From assembly GCF_000721705.1 (NCBI RefSeq), contig NZ_JOJL01000021.1, positions 443,181 to 507,180 on the forward strand: a stretch of DNA of 64,000 nt. Direction: 5' to 3'. Shown here one piece after another: positions 63,690-64,000 of the stretch. The notes beneath the pieces were generated by a model, which was not told the origin of the DNA, made no database searches, and worked only from the letters and a program-made list of their open reading frames with translations. Made by a program: the position numbers and the translations under genes. The stretch comes from Actinoplanes subtropicus (GTDB lineage: Bacteria; Actinomycetota; Actinomycetes; Mycobacteriales; Micromonosporaceae). Numbering within the stretch: the stretch's first letter is position 1; each line of letters starts with the position of its first letter.

Positions 63690-63880
63690 ATCCCGCCGCC
63701 CGCGCCCGGCAGCGCCCCACCCCAGGCCGCCGCCCGCGCCCGGCAGCGCCCCACCCCAGGCCGCCGCCCGCGCGCGTCAGCGCCCCACTCCACGCCGCCG
63801 CCCGCGCGCGTCAGCGCCCCACTCCACGCCGCCGCCCGCGCGCGTCAGCGCCCCACTCCACGCCGCCGCCAGAACCGCAC
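63690..63880. repeat. 34-bp tandem repeat, about 5 copies
   Basis: The word CGCCCCAC recurs at 63713, 63747, 63781, 63815 and 63849. The first two copies read CCGCGCCCGGCAGCGCCCCA and the last three CGCGCGTCAGCGCCCCACTC, so two subtypes are arranged in blocks. Confidence 0.92.
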
Positions 63881-63912
63881 GCCAGCTACCCTCCCGGGCC
63901 TCCTAATGAGTG

Positions 63913-64000
63913 CTAGGAGTTGGTCGTTCGGGCAGACTCCTGGGTTGGTAGCCGCTGGCCGGTGAGCACTTCGTGCCCCTGGACGTTGAGTCCTGAGCAA
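63913..64000 (-). CDS. Possible C-terminal end of a gene beyond the right edge
   Basis: A minus-strand frame entering from the right edge ends in GHEVLTGQRLPTQES...TTNS and TAG at 63913-63915. Codon composition is less extreme than in the neighbouring repeats and reads like real protein, but only 28 residues are present and I recognise no family. Confidence 0.3.
   Translation of the reverse strand, partial: CSGLNVQGHEVLTGQRLPTQESARTTNS

Larger units (their letters stand above)
63401..64000. other. Right-edge region, mostly without genes
   Basis: The stretch contains a 34-bp tandem array (63690-63880) and otherwise no supported gene. Long frames here follow the repeat composition. A short frame reading into the right edge on the minus strand is listed separately. 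Confidence 0.6.

Noticed and set aside
63367..63720. Minus-strand frame of 117 codons
   Set aside because: It is composed of the 34-bp array and dispersed repeat read in one frame, with no recognisable domain.

Overview
The window is high-GC actinobacterial DNA. The gene set (actinobacterial mraZ/dcw cluster, MurT-GatD, M36 fungalysin-like protease, Streptomyces-type subtilisin inhibitor, CruF carotenoid genes, mycothiol-type MDMPI protein, many promoters placed for leaderless mRNAs) fits a filamentous member of the Micromonosporaceae such as Actinoplanes or a relative. The genus is an inference. I saw no tRNA, rRNA, insertion sequence or CRISPR array.

Layout. 1-8.2 kb (minus strand): the start of the division and cell-wall cluster, mraZ, rsmH, an ftsL-like gene, ftsI, murE and a partial murF, with GTGGAG repeat boxes upstream of mraZ. 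8.6-11.3 kb: a TVP38-type membrane protein and the lipid II amidation pair gatD/murT. 11.3-12.7 kb: a c-di-AMP (ydaO-type) riboswitch ahead of a secreted NlpC/P60 hydrolase. 12.8-15.7 kb: leuS with a leader-peptide attenuator. 15.7-18.6 kb: a secreted M36 metalloprotease. 18.9-23.7 kb: a moxR, DUF58, transglutaminase operon. 23.7-24.7 kb: repeat-rich DNA without genes. 24.7-28.9 kb: DUF3040 protein, dinB, a phosphodiesterase, a methyltransferase and an SSI-type protease inhibitor. 28.9-37 kb: the DNA-damage mutagenesis genes dnaE2, imuB and imuA', a repeat block, and a HEPN-domain gene behind a promoter carrying both a PafBC-type motif and a LexA-type box. 37-39.9 kb: MarR-GNAT regulator and APC permease. 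39.9-46.8 kb: a tight plus-strand operon (SDR, AKR, YbaK, CrtA-like, GNAT, CruF, GT2, carotenoid desaturase). 46.8-48.6 kb: ArsR regulator and MFS pump. 48.6-52.3 kb: vWA lipid-anchorless membrane protein, MDMPI protein, LysR regulator. 52.4-55.8 kb: sdhCAB. 55.9-58.1 kb: a caspase-like protease fused to an apparently intact EAL c-di-GMP phosphodiesterase. 58.3-63.3 kb: HTH protein, MFS, HNH nuclease, MarR and DHA2 pump. 63.3-64 kb: repeats and possibly the end of another gene.

How the genes work together. The left end builds and modifies peptidoglycan (MurE/MurF precursor synthesis, FtsI cross-linking, MurT-GatD amidation, NlpC/P60 hydrolysis under c-di-AMP control). The centre is a damage-inducible translesion synthesis set. 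The 40-47 kb operon most likely makes a glycosylated acyclic-end carotenoid. The right half has several regulator-transporter pairs, each with a visible palindromic operator. The most unusual single gene is the caspase-EAL fusion at 55925-58123. The most informative regulatory sites are the PafBC/LexA promoter at 36910-36958 and the leuS attenuator at 15590-15703.
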